Below, one piece after another: positions 16,493 to 25,179 of a stretch of 64,000 nt of DNA. A program made the translations under genes and the position numbers. Origin of the DNA: CAJWKT01 sp964465375 (GTDB lineage Bacteria > Pseudomonadota > Gammaproteobacteria > Steroidobacterales > Rariloculaceae); the NCBI GenBank assembly GCA_964465375.1, contig CAYXIJ010000004.1, forward strand, positions 46,541-110,540. Direction: 5' to 3'. Under the pieces are notes generated by a model, which saw only the letters and a program-made list of their open reading frames with translations, had not been told where the DNA came from and made no database searches. Positions within the stretch are counted from its first letter, which is position 1. The number at the start of each line of letters is the position of its first letter.

Positions 16493-19400
16493 TCAGACAT
16501 CAAAAGCTGGCTTAATTCGCGCTCTATCCATAGACCAACCTTCTGGCAATATATCCTCCAGAATCAAGTAAAGGCATGGCACCAAGAATAACGTCATCAA
16601 GGTAGCGAACAGCACGCCCCACCCGAGGGAAATGGACATGGGCACAACGAAAGCTGTATTTGGATTGTTCGATAACATCAAAGGAACTAAGCCGACGAAG
16701 GTAGTCACTGAGGTCAGAAAAATAGGCCGAAACCTCACTATTCCGGCCTGCACCGCCGCTTCATGGATGGTTGCACCCTGTCTGCGCAAACCGTTCATGT
16801 AATGCACCAGTACAAGACTTGCATTCACCACCACGCCGGAAAGAGCAATCATTCCTAATACCGAGGCCATAACTACCGGCCATCCCATGATTGCGTGCCC
16901 TATCAGAGCGCCGACGGCCCCAAACGGTATCACGCTCATGATCACGAAAGGTTGAACATAAGATTTCAGTGGAATTGCCAATAAAGCAAACATAATCATA
17001 AGGGCCAGGGGTACAAGCGACGCAAGCCCTGAAAACGCCTCCGTGCCCTCTTCCTGTTCCCCTCCCAGGTAATAGCTCATTCCTCGGTAGTCTGACAGAA
17101 TAGACGGCAACGCCTCAGCCTCTAAAGAATCGAGGATCAGCCCGGGGGTCGTTACACTACGGTCAACATCTGCGGTTACAGTGACCACGCGTTGCCGGTC
17201 AATACGCCTTATGGTCGAAAAACCCGTACCGAAATCCACCTCAGCTACTGCCGCAAAAGGTACCTCGGAGCCAGTTGCGGTTCGAATTCGCATATCCTCA
17301 AGGTCCCCGAGAGACCTTCTCTCGGATTCAGGATAACGGACCATAACCCTGACATCCTCAGTACCGCGCTGGATCCTCTGGGCCTCCTCACCATAAAAGG
17401 CCTGACGGACCTGACGCGCCAAGTCGTTTAAGGTTAGCCCTAGATGGCGTGCTTCAGGGCGTAATGACAATTTCACTTCCTGCTTGCCAGAGCGAAACGA
17501 ATCCGAGATATCCGCAACACCACCGAATCTGCTCAGCTCAGCCCGAATTCTCGCAGCGGCCTCGCCCAGCTCGCCCACATCGCGCCCCCGGAGATTAATG
17601 GAGATCGCCTCACCAGTATTGAATGCAACCGCGGAATATCTGAGTTCCACCACGTCCGCTACCTGGCCGGCAAGATCACGCCAACGTGATGCGACTTCTA
17701 AGGAACCGATGTCGCGCTCAGCGACCGGAACCAAAGCCATGGACACTTCGGCAAGATGACTGACCCCGGGCACCAAAAAGGATCCTCTTGGACCTCCGCC
17801 ACTTCGCCCGGCAGCCCTGCCAATCGAGGTTAGAATATGGGTAACAACACTTGGCTCACCCGGGTCTTCACTGTCTAGCTGTGCTTTAAGCTGCAATGCC
17901 GCCCGCTCAATTTGTTCCGCGGCCCGCACAGTTTCCTCTATAGGAATCCCCTCCGGCATGGTAAGGCTCGCATATATGCGGTTACCCTCAATCGGGGGCA
18001 TAAACTGGAAGCTAATGCGCCCGCTAAAAAGCACCGCTAGCATCAGCATTGTCACACCTAACCCCATAGCCAATGCTGCATATCGCCATCCCAATACCTT
18101 TTTCAAAAACTCTCCATATCGCTGTTCAGCAAAACGTTCTAACCCTTCCCCCAACCTGCCCTGAAACCGGGTCCATTTCTCAACGAAAGGTTTTTGCTTG
18201 CCGTGAGAATTCTCACGTTTTCGATGGGCAAGATGCGACGGCAAAATCAATAGGCACTCGATAACGCTGAATATCAGACAAATAACAACGATCTGACCGA
18301 TAATAGAAAAGAAAGCTCCCATGCGTCCCGGCGTAAAGATGAGAGGTATAAAGGCTGCCATAGTGGTTAGGACCCCGAAAACCACAGGAACTAACATTTC
18401 GTGTGCACCATTAATCGCGGCGGTGCGTTGATCTTCCCCGCCACGCTCGTGCGCATATACACGCTCCCCCACCACAATGGCATCGTCTACGACGATGCCG
18501 AGCACCAACATAAATGCGGTGGTGGCGAGCATGCTCATCGTAATCCCAAAGAAATCAAACGTCATGATCCCGCCAAGCAACGCAATCGGAATACCTGCAG
18601 CAACCCACATTGCTAAACGAAATTGGAGGGGCAGGGTAAGCGCTAACAATACGAGTACCAGTCCCCCCAGGGCCACACCAAGCATTGTGTTGATTGCCTC
18701 GCTCACATCCTCAGATTCATCCAGCCAAATAGCCAACTCGATGCCCTCAGGTACCTGGTGTCGAGCCTCTTCAAGATAAGTCTTCCCCTTCTCTGAAACA
18801 GCCCTACCGTCTTCACTTGTAATCCGATATACCTTAACCACCGCAGCTGGCCGGCCATCCAACCGCACCCGAAGATCACCCTCTTCAAACCCGTCAATCA
18901 CCCGGGCAATCTCGCCAAGAGTAACCGCTGTGCCATCTGCCCGGGTCACAATAACGATGCGCTCAAATTCACTGCCCTCATACGCCTGCCCCTTTGTTCG
19001 CAACAAGATCTCGCCGCCCCCGGTCTTGATAGAACCACCTGGTAGATCGAGCGAAGAACGCCTCACCGCATTCGCCACTGCCTGCAACGTAAGTCCGTAG
19101 CGCCGTAGTGCTTGCTCCGAGACCTCGATTGAAATCTCGTCCGGGCGTACATACTCCACCGCTACCTGGGAAATACCGTCTATAGCAACAAGGTCTTCCC
19201 TCATATCCATTGCCAGCTGTTTGAGAGTGCGCTCATCAGCCTCTCCCGAAATAACGATATGCAGCACCTGATTCAAAACTGTTAATTCGGAAATAATCGG
19301 CCGCTCCGTCTCTTCCGGAAACGTATTAATGCTATCCACCTTGCTTTTTATTTCGTTGAGCGCTTGAGGAATATCGGACCCAAGGTCAATTTCCAGAGTA

Positions 19401-19675
19401 ACGGTACAGTTCCCCTCCCTTGCTCTGGATGTCATCCTGAAAATACTTTCCGCGCTTTCTAGTGCTTCCTCAATTCGAAAACAAACACCCTCCTCTACTT
19501 CCTCGGGCGCGGCCCCCAGATAAGGAACACTGACCTGCACGATCCCCAACTCCACATCAGGAAACTGCTCCTGGTTGAGTTGTGCCAGCGACATCAGGCC
19601 GCCGCCAACTAAAATCAACATAAGCAAATTAGATGCAACCGGGTTATCAACAAACCAAGCGATAATCGATTTCAT
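16493..19675 (-). CDS. RND efflux pump inner-membrane protein (HAE1-like)
   Basis: 1060 residues with the duplicated RND layout: a first helix (NPVASNLLMLILVGGG), a large periplasmic loop, helices 2-6 with GIVVDDAIVVGERVY (paired proton-relay Asp), a helix near residue 525, a second periplasmic loop, and the final helices with GMIALSGVVVNASLVLVHYMN. It is the pump part of a tripartite exporter, with the adaptor gene 5 bases upstream. No outer-membrane TolC-like gene is in the operon, so it must borrow one. The substrate is not readable. The GntR-type regulator at the head of the operon suggests induction by a small carboxylate or lipid-like ligand, which is inference. Confidence 0.93.
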   Translation of the reverse strand: MKSIIAWFVDNPVASNLLMLILVGGGLMSLAQLNQEQFPDVELGIVQVSVPYLGAAPEEVEEGVCFRIEEALESAESIFRMTSRAREGNCTVTLEIDLGSDIPQALNEIKSKVDSINTFPEETERPIISELTVLNQVLHIVISGEADERTLKQLAMDMREDLVAIDGISQVAVEYVRPDEISIEVSEQALRRYGLTLQAVANAVRRSSLDLPGGSIKTGGGEILLRTKGQAYEGSEFERIVIVTRADGTAVTLGEIARVIDGFEEGDLRVRLDGRPAAVVKVYRITSEDGRAVSEKGKTYLEEARHQVPEGIELAIWLDESEDVSEAINTMLGVALGGLVLVLLALTLPLQFRLAMWVAAGIPIALLGGIMTFDFFGITMSMLATTAFMLVLGIVVDDAIVVGERVYAHERGGEDQRTAAINGAHEMLVPVVFGVLTTMAAFIPLIFTPGRMGAFFSIIGQIVVICLIFSVIECLLILPSHLAHRKRENSHGKQKPFVEKWTRFQGRLGEGLERFAEQRYGEFLKKVLGWRYAALAMGLGVTMLMLAVLFSGRISFQFMPPIEGNRIYASLTMPEGIPIEETVRAAEQIERAALQLKAQLDSEDPGEPSVVTHILTSIGRAAGRSGGGPRGSFLVPGVSHLAEVSMALVPVAERDIGSLEVASRWRDLAGQVADVVELRYSAVAFNTGEAISINLRGRDVGELGEAAARIRAELSRFGGVADISDSFRSGKQEVKLSLRPEARHLGLTLNDLARQVRQAFYGEEAQRIQRGTEDVRVMVRYPESERRSLGDLEDMRIRTATGSEVPFAAVAEVDFGTGFSTIRRIDRQRVVTVTADVDRSVTTPGLILDSLEAEALPSILSDYRGMSYYLGGEQEEGTEAFSGLASLVPLALMIMFALLAIPLKSYVQPFVIMSVIPFGAVGALIGHAIMGWPVVMASVLGMIALSGVVVNASLVLVHYMNGLRRQGATIHEAAVQAGIVRFRPIFLTSVTTFVGLVPLMLSNNPNTAFVVPMSISLGWGVLFATLMTLFLVPCLYLILEDILPEGWSMDRARIKPAFDV

Positions 19676-19680
19676 GGGTC

Positions 19681-20835
19681 TCAGTACTCTGTGGTGTCAG
19701 GATAGACTGGGCTAACCAACATGCCGCTCACTACTGTTTGCAGGGGCGAGATACACACCACCTCCCCCTTGCTCAGCCCTTCAACGATATAAACCTCATC
19801 ACGGTAAATCCGCAGGATTTCGACTGTGCGATACTGGAGCTGCCGATCTTCGTCCATCACAAGAACTTGATTGTCATTTCGTAACGCAGAACGCGGCAAG
19901 ACGGTGATATTGTCTACCAGGCGGCCCTCAATCTCTGCCTGCACGAATAAACCCACTGGTGGAGGCATTGTGTTCCCGTCCTCACCTGCTCGAATACGTG
20001 CAACCGCATGCACCATACGGCTGGCGGCATCTATTTCGGCCTCAGTACGAACAATCCTACCAAGCCATCGCTGCTCTGCCCCTGCAAAGCTGGCAGAAAG
20101 AGTTACCACAGGAGCATCTCCATCTAATTCGCCTCGTTGTGTCAATGGCACGCTGAGATATGCTAACTGTCTATCTGCAACAGGAAGGCGCACTTCCACA
20201 TAATCCGACCCGTAGACACTCGCAACTGATGTGCCACGACTCACAAACTGCCCCACATCTACACGTTCATTTCTTACAAGCCCCGCAAAGGGAGCTCGGA
20301 TCTGTGTGCGCGTTAGATCCCGTTCTGCCTGCTCTAAAACCACGCGCGCATCTCTCAGTGTCGCTTTCGTCACATTTGCTGTTCTAGTGGCATTCTCCAA
20401 GTCCGACTGACTGATAAGTTTCTCTGACTCCAATTCGATCGCGCGGGTCAGATTGAATTGGGCTAGTTGGTCTTCTGCCTCCGCACGACTGATACTTGCC
20501 TCGGCTCGGTCCACTGAATTCTGGTAGTCGCGATCATCCACCCTAAGAAGCAGCTCTCCCTGCTCAAAATATCCGCCTGAAACCAGATTCGGGGAAACCC
20601 AGACAACCGTGCCGGAAACCTCAGGAACTAAATCCGTTTCGGTTCTTGGCGCAACTGAACCTTGGGCATGTACAGCCATACGAACCATCTCCGGGAGAGC
20701 CTGAACCACGCGAACTGCTGTCGGCACAGGATCTGGCTGCGCCGGTCGTAACCGCTGACTGGTAGCCAGCAATGTAACTGTGCCCAAAAAAGCGACTGCC
20801 AAAATGACAACAGGGATAATGACTTTGGCCTTCAT
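19681..20835 (-). CDS. RND efflux periplasmic adaptor (membrane fusion protein)
   Basis: 384 residues with an N-terminal membrane anchor or signal (KVIIPVVILAVAFLGTVTLL). A lipoyl-like half motif (ETDLVPEVSGTVVWVSPNLVSGGYFEQGELLLRVDDRDY) follows, then a long coiled-coil hairpin (about 110-170), the returning half (RDLTRTQIRAPFAGLVRNERVDVGQFVSRGT) and the beta-barrel and membrane-proximal domains. It links the RND pump to an outer-membrane channel. Its ATG overlaps the stop of the regulator gene (ATGA), and the pump gene follows 5 bases after its stop, so the three genes form a tight operon. Confidence 0.93.
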   Translation of the reverse strand: MKAKVIIPVVILAVAFLGTVTLLATSQRLRPAQPDPVPTAVRVVQALPEMVRMAVHAQGSVAPRTETDLVPEVSGTVVWVSPNLVSGGYFEQGELLLRVDDRDYQNSVDRAEASISRAEAEDQLAQFNLTRAIELESEKLISQSDLENATRTANVTKATLRDARVVLEQAERDLTRTQIRAPFAGLVRNERVDVGQFVSRGTSVASVYGSDYVEVRLPVADRQLAYLSVPLTQRGELDGDAPVVTLSASFAGAEQRWLGRIVRTEAEIDAASRMVHAVARIRAGEDGNTMPPPVGLFVQAEIEGRLVDNITVLPRSALRNDNQVLVMDEDRQLQYRTVEILRIYRDEVYIVEGLSKGEVVCISPLQTVVSGMLVSPVYPDTTEY

Positions 20836-21539
20836 GCTGGTCCTTCGTTGCTTTGGTTGTCAGCTTTGCTGAGGAACTGATTAAGACTGCCCCCAAAAAC
20901 ACCCACCAATTTTTGTACGCCTTCACTGAGGTCTTCCAAGTCTTTTCGATCTAAGGCACCCTGCATGCTACTGGCGATATTTGAAACCAGCTGGAGATCA
21001 AGGGCAGGTATAAGCCCCGTAGCCTCAATCCGCGGTAACATTTGCATCCTCAGTCCATTGGTGATCAATCGCAAAACTAACCGGTCTGAGCCTATGAAGA
21101 ACAGCCTCAAAAGCTTCCGAAAAATCTGGCCTTGCTTCTCCTGGCTTGCCGTCTGAAGTTCCCCCAAAACCGTCTTTACTTCAATAATTTCGGTTTCACT
21201 GGCTCTTTGAAGGAAGGATTGAGCAGCAAAACCAGCAAGCAGACTAAGCAACTCCATGACCTCTTCAACTAATACTGGGTCTGGTAACCGGTTCAAATCC
21301 AACAACGGCCCTAAAACATCTAGTGTGCACTCCTCCACGGCAATTACACGGGCACCGCCCGGCTGTATCGATGCGATACCGAGTTGATCCAACTTTTTAA
21401 ACGCTTCGCGGACTGTTCCGCGGCTAGTTTCAAAACGCGCAGCCACATCACGCTCTGACGGCAGGCGCTCACCGGGCCGGTACTGTCCCCGGAGTATTTC
21501 GTCCTGGAGTACCAAGGCTACTTCCTCTGTTCTGGACAT
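20832..21539 (-). CDS. GntR-family transcriptional regulator, FadR/FCD type
   Basis: 235 residues. The N-terminal winged helix (ALVLQDEILRGQYRPGERLPSERDVAARFETSRGTVREAFKKLDQLGIASIQPGGARVI) is a clear GntR domain. The all-helical C-terminal part fits the FCD ligand domain, although I do not see the usual metal-binding Asp/His set. The ATG at 21539 is used rather than an upstream TTG. It leads the efflux operon and probably controls it: two GntR-like operator copies lie 30-70 bases ahead of the start. Whether it represses or activates cannot be told from the sequence; repression released by a pump substrate is the simplest idea. Confidence 0.88.
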   Translation of the reverse strand: MSRTEEVALVLQDEILRGQYRPGERLPSERDVAARFETSRGTVREAFKKLDQLGIASIQPGGARVIAVEECTLDVLGPLLDLNRLPDPVLVEEVMELLSLLAGFAAQSFLQRASETEIIEVKTVLGELQTASQEKQGQIFRKLLRLFFIGSDRLVLRLITNGLRMQMLPRIEATGLIPALDLQLVSNIASSMQGALDRKDLEDLSEGVQKLVGVFGGSLNQFLSKADNQSNEGPA

Positions 21540-21568
21540 GTTCAATACCAACCTTCAACCCAATGCTG

Positions 21569-21608
21569 TAGGACCAAATTGGCCTTACCTTAATGGTAGG
21601 ACCAAATT
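21569..21608. promoter_or_regulatory. Repeated GntR-type operator upstream of the efflux operon
   Basis: TAGGACCAAATT occurs twice, at 21569-21580 and 21597-21608, 28 bases apart. The second copy is part of the palindrome TGGTAGGACCA (21594-21604). This fits the TGGT-N3-ACCA operator core of FadR-type GntR regulators. The first copy keeps the ACCA half with a weaker left half. Both lie immediately ahead of the regulator gene, so they probably serve autoregulation. Confidence 0.7.
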
Positions 21609-21961
21609 ATATTTGATTCCCCCTGTCAAAACAACAAAAAGGTCCCGGGGAATGTGGGCCTTTATTGGTTTATCGGGCAAATGTTTTATATTTTTTGCTG
21701 AATGTATTTAGAAATTACCAGTAGTCAGCATGCTGGAAAATTTCGCCACCTCCCAGTCGATCAAATTTCAGCCCTTTAGCTAAGCCGTTACTAATGTCAT
21801 GGGGTAATATTAAACAAATACTATGATGGGGTTATCAGTGGATAAAAGCAGGATTATTGGTTTGTCGTTTTCCGGCAAAATTCTTGTTTCGCAGTTCAGA
21901 AAGAATCGCAGATGTTTTTGTCGCCCGTGCCAACGAAAACCACTTGGCAAAAGGACTAGCC
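21609..21961. other. Gene-free stretch between gntR and mscS
   Basis: About 350 bases between divergent genes. I see the GntR sites at its left edge and AT-rich promoter-like sequence (for example the T-rich run near 21690). An upstream extension of the mscS frame to 21857 does not look conserved. Nothing else is recognised. Confidence 0.5.
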
Positions 21962-23044
21962 ATGGATAATCAACTGCAGCGTCTCACCGGCCTTATCAAG
22001 CTCCCCTGGCTTGACCTCATTCCAATCTGGTTACAAGCGCTATGTATTGCAGGGCTGTTCCTGGTCCTGGCCTGGGTCATCGAGAAATTCGTAGTCGCTG
22101 CAACAGCCCGAATGGTACGTAGCACAAAAACCGACATTGATGATCAGTTGATTGAAAGCCTGAGGCGACCCCTTTTCTTAAGCGTCTTCTTTGTCGGTCT
22201 GGTTGCGGCTACACAATTGCTGGCATTGCCAGATACCCTCACACGCATCACTTTGGCAAGCCTTGGAACCATAGCAACAATCGTGTGGCTGGGATTCCTG
22301 GTTCGTCTCGCAAGCCTGACACTTGGCATCATTAGCAAGCTCAGAGGTAGCTACGAATTTGTTCAGCCCTCAACGCTACCTTTGTTTGATAACACGGCCA
22401 AAATCATTCTATTCCTAGGGGCAATCTACTTCATTTTTCTGGCTTGGGGTATTGATGTCAGTGCCTTGGTGGCTTCCGCGGGAATTGTCGGCCTTGCACT
22501 TAGTTTCGCAGCAAGAGATGCACTTTCCAATATCTTCGGTGGCATGTCTATTCTGGCAGACCGTCCATATCTGGTGGGTGATTACATTAACTTGGATTCC
22601 GGTGAACGTGGGCAGGTCACTCACATAGGACTACGTAGTACACGCATGCTAACCAGGGACGACGTGGAAATCAGTGTCCCCAACAGTGTTATGGGTAACG
22701 CTAAGATTATCAATGAAAGCGGTGGGCCATACGAAAAATTCCGTGTACGAATCAAGGTCAGTGTCGCCTACGGAAGTGACGTGGACCAAGTGGAGGCAGT
22801 CTTAATTGAATCAGCCGAACAACACCCGGAAGTCTGCAAAAAACCGGAGCCCCGGGTGAGATTCAGGTCTTTCGGTAGCTCCAGCATTGATTTTGAGCTT
22901 TTGGCCTGGGTCGAGCAACCAGTACATAAAGGACGATTGGAGCACGAACTGAATTGTGGTATTTATAAAGCATTCACACGCGAGAAAATAGAAATACCAT
23001 TTCCGCAACAAGACGTACACATTAAAACTGAGCGGGGCGAATGA
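21962..23044 (+). CDS. Small-conductance mechanosensitive channel, MscS family
   Basis: 360 residues from the ATG at 21962. Four hydrophobic segments precede the pore helix region GIDVSALVASAGIVGLALSFAARDALSNIFGGMSIL, the MscS TM3 signature with alternating Ala and Gly. The beta domain (YLVGDYINLDSGERGQVTHIGLRSTRMLTRDDVEISVPNSVMGNAKIIN) and the alpha/beta C-terminal domain follow. It opens under membrane tension to release solutes in hypo-osmotic shock. The extra N-terminal helices make it somewhat longer than E. coli MscS (286). It is not in an obvious operon. Confidence 0.92.
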   Translation: MDNQLQRLTGLIKLPWLDLIPIWLQALCIAGLFLVLAWVIEKFVVAATARMVRSTKTDIDDQLIESLRRPLFLSVFFVGLVAATQLLALPDTLTRITLASLGTIATIVWLGFLVRLASLTLGIISKLRGSYEFVQPSTLPLFDNTAKIILFLGAIYFIFLAWGIDVSALVASAGIVGLALSFAARDALSNIFGGMSILADRPYLVGDYINLDSGERGQVTHIGLRSTRMLTRDDVEISVPNSVMGNAKIINESGGPYEKFRVRIKVSVAYGSDVDQVEAVLIESAEQHPEVCKKPEPRVRFRSFGSSSIDFELLAWVEQPVHKGRLEHELNCGIYKAFTREKIEIPFPQQDVHIKTERGE

Positions 23045-23148
23045 AGTGGAATTACTGATCAAAATTTGCATCTGACCAGGTTTTGTGCGATCTCCACGGC
23101 TCCCGCTTAAAGACGACTAACTTACAGTATTCCTTTACAATTCATCGC

Positions 23149-23415
23149 ATGAAAATTTGTCATAACCACAACCTGAATCGCACGCTGGATGGGGAAAGGT
23201 TATTTGGGATACGGGTCAGCCTAGACGATAGTGACCCTTTTGGTCGCCTGCTTGGGGCTGATTGGCGGCGATTCCATTGGTATAAAACAGCAAAGCAAAG
23301 AGATTATGCCTTAAAGGAAATGAGTAGAGAGCATGTCTACTCTCGGCGTGGTGACCGCCCAATAATCATTCTTGAACCGGTAGCTCGCTCCAGTAACTCG
23401 GGTTCAACCCAATGA
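23149..23415 (+). CDS. Small uncharacterised protein (88 residues)
   Basis: The ATG at 23149 gives MKICHNHNLNRTLDGERLFGI at the start. The protein is soluble and highly charged, with no membrane segment or signal. The central part contains DPFGRLLGADWRRFHWYKTAKQRD and later YSRRGDRP, a mix of Arg, Trp and acidic residues that looks structured rather than random. Codon use resembles the neighbours. I do not recognise the family. It sits 104 bases after mscS on the same strand and 83 bases before the 454-residue unknown, which has its own promoter-like element. A longer frame from 23083 adds a stretch that overlaps likely promoter sequence. Confidence 0.6.
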   Translation: MKICHNHNLNRTLDGERLFGIRVSLDDSDPFGRLLGADWRRFHWYKTAKQRDYALKEMSREHVYSRRGDRPIIILEPVARSSNSGSTQ

Positions 23416-23421
23416 ACTCGT

Positions 23422-23468
23422 TATAATGCCTGCCCCCTCGCGGATAACCCTGTGTACAGATCAGGGGG
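23422..23468 (+). promoter_or_regulatory. Promoter-like TATAAT with leader hairpin before the 454-residue unknown
   Basis: A consensus TATAAT lies at 23422-23427 with no clear -35 element. Shortly after it CCCCCT (23433-23438) pairs with AGGGGG (23463-23468), and a T-rich stretch follows at 23474-23482. The hairpin may end the upstream transcript or act as a leader element of the next gene. A GGAG-type ribosome site follows at about 23485. Confidence 0.4.
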
Positions 23469-23498
23469 AGTGTTACATTTTTGTTGGAGAAGTAAAAA

Positions 23499-24863
23499 AT
23501 GCTTGATCTGATGAAGATTGCCCGAACTGAGGCCAGCGGTGGCGACTTGTTTAATGCCCTACAAGGCCTGTTCGAGTCCTCAGATGTTCGACCGACAGAT
23601 TATCCGGATGCAGTAATCTGGCAGGGGGGCCATCATGACGGGACAGTCAACCCGATCGCTCACTCGCTCACGGATGCGTACGCACTCCTTGGAACCATAG
23701 CTGCCATCGACGTTCTTGGCTTACCCTATTATGCGGTTCCCATGTGGGCCCAATATCGCCACGATATGGCGCTCGCCCCCCTCAGCTGGTTTGGCAATAT
23801 GCCTTGTATCTCCATTAAGTGGTCGACTGCCGGTGATGCATACGTTAACGATGCCGGCGGTAACAAAGTGGTAGTGATGGGCAAATCAGGCAATGCGCCC
23901 CTTAGAACACAAGCGGGCGTTTATTGCAACGTGCGTCCCTACGGCCCAATAACTGTTGTACGCTGTATGCCATGTCTCCCATATTCTCAAGACAAATCTG
24001 TCTTTGACGTGAATTCAAAGACCGGCATTATTCATAGTGAAATGAATACCCCGGGTGTGCAGATGGCCTACGCCAACCGTCATTTTTTGAAAATGGTGCA
24101 TGAAACCGGCAGCCTCGGTCGAGTTGCCTTCAAGCCAACGCAGGCACAGGAAGACGGAATCAATTCAGGGTTACTTTCTTGGATGCTGGAGGGCACGCAG
24201 TTCAAAGTCGGGCGAAAGTACGCTGTAGATGGCTATATGGAACATCGAAAGCTTGTTGATCGAATTGTCGACTTACTCCCTGGTGACTTCAAAAATGGAA
24301 TGGAAAACTGGGGTGGACAGATTGAACAACACATTGCTGACACCAACTACGGAATCCTGATCTGGGATCTTATTCAAAAACAGGATGTTATTATTCTCAC
24401 AACGGATCTGGACGGTGACCGATTGACTGACCTCCTCGCAGATGTATCCGATCCACTGCGAATGTTTGGACAAATGGTGCTCAACCACATAGACACAGAG
24501 GTCGAAGATCTTTGGGGTGACATGGGCTATACAACAGGCAACGGCCGTGATATGACATCAGTCATGCACCGCATGCAGGGGCCTCCAATCCATGAGCAGA
24601 CCCTTGGGTCTGCAGATGCCATGCTTTTAAGGCTGCTTGATGGCGATGAATCAATGGGGGGAACAAAACGCCCCTACGACCCGCGCATCCATTTCGTCCT
24701 CATACGTGATGCCTATAAAGACGCTAACCCTGACAACAAAAAACTTCATACCTGGCTGGATAAAGCGCTCACAATTTTTGATGATGTGTATGCTGGAGAA
24801 CGACCAGGATTTCTGGAGGGCTACACCCAACTCAAAAATTCAATTAAAGCCTGGGGTACTTGA
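23499..24863 (+). CDS. Uncharacterised 454-residue soluble protein
   Basis: I do not recognise a family. The start is firm: ATG after GGAGAAGTAAAAA. No signal peptide or membrane helix is visible. The N-terminal half is rich in aromatic and small residues (YPDAVIWQGGHHDGTVNPIA, PYYAVPMWAQYRHDMALAPLSWFGNMPCISIKW). A short Cys pair with proline, VRCMPCLPYSQD, occurs near residue 155, and other Cys are few. The second half contains LTTDLDGDRLTDLLADVSDPLRMFGQMVLNHIDTEVEDLW, with an Asp-rich stretch that could bind a metal, and a C-terminal helical region. The gene is single, with a possible own promoter, and converges on moaD. Codon use is like the neighbours, so recent transfer is not indicated. 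A conserved enzyme of unknown activity is the plainest reading. Confidence 0.75.
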   Translation: MLDLMKIARTEASGGDLFNALQGLFESSDVRPTDYPDAVIWQGGHHDGTVNPIAHSLTDAYALLGTIAAIDVLGLPYYAVPMWAQYRHDMALAPLSWFGNMPCISIKWSTAGDAYVNDAGGNKVVVMGKSGNAPLRTQAGVYCNVRPYGPITVVRCMPCLPYSQDKSVFDVNSKTGIIHSEMNTPGVQMAYANRHFLKMVHETGSLGRVAFKPTQAQEDGINSGLLSWMLEGTQFKVGRKYAVDGYMEHRKLVDRIVDLLPGDFKNGMENWGGQIEQHIADTNYGILIWDLIQKQDVIILTTDLDGDRLTDLLADVSDPLRMFGQMVLNHIDTEVEDLWGDMGYTTGNGRDMTSVMHRMQGPPIHEQTLGSADAMLLRLLDGDESMGGTKRPYDPRIHFVLIRDAYKDANPDNKKLHTWLDKALTIFDDVYAGERPGFLEGYTQLKNSIKAWGT

Positions 24864-24928
24864 TCACCGTGAGTATTGTTCCGAGAAAATAGTGGTCACT
24901 TTGCCCAGAAGGGCAAGGGTTGAAACTC

Positions 24929-25171
24929 TCAGCCCGCTGCGACTGGCGGAAAAAACAGAACGACATCACCAGAGGAGAGCGGTGAGTCCCAGCCCGCAAG
25001 TTCATCGTTGATCGCTACTTTACAGCGCTCCATTGGATCGACGAAATCATGCCGCTGCGATAATTCAGAGAAAAGCTGACTAGCAGTCTCAGCGGAGGTG
25101 CTAATCGTCTCACTTTCTTTGCCAGCTAGCTCCCTAAATAAAGCAAAATACTGGATTGTTACACCAATCAT
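24929..25171 (-). CDS. moaD: Molybdopterin synthase small subunit MoaD, with Ala-Gly C-terminus
   Basis: 80 residues with the ubiquitin-like fold signature: IQYFALFRELAGKESETI at the start and VAINDELAGWDSPLSSGDVVLFFPPVA at the end. MoaD carries sulfur as a C-terminal thiocarboxylate and donates it, with MoaE, to cyclic pyranopterin. The family normally ends in Gly-Gly; here the last two residues are Ala-Gly (codons GCG GGC TGA). Either this protein is impaired, or works with the altered tail, or the assembly has a base error. It is the last gene of moaA-moaC-moaD, 8 bases after moaC. moaE does not follow, which is unusual, and must be elsewhere if the pathway is complete. Confidence 0.87.
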   Translation of the reverse strand: MIGVTIQYFALFRELAGKESETISTSAETASQLFSELSQRHDFVDPMERCKVAINDELAGWDSPLSSGDVVLFFPPVAAG

Positions 25172-25179
25172 CCCGCTAA

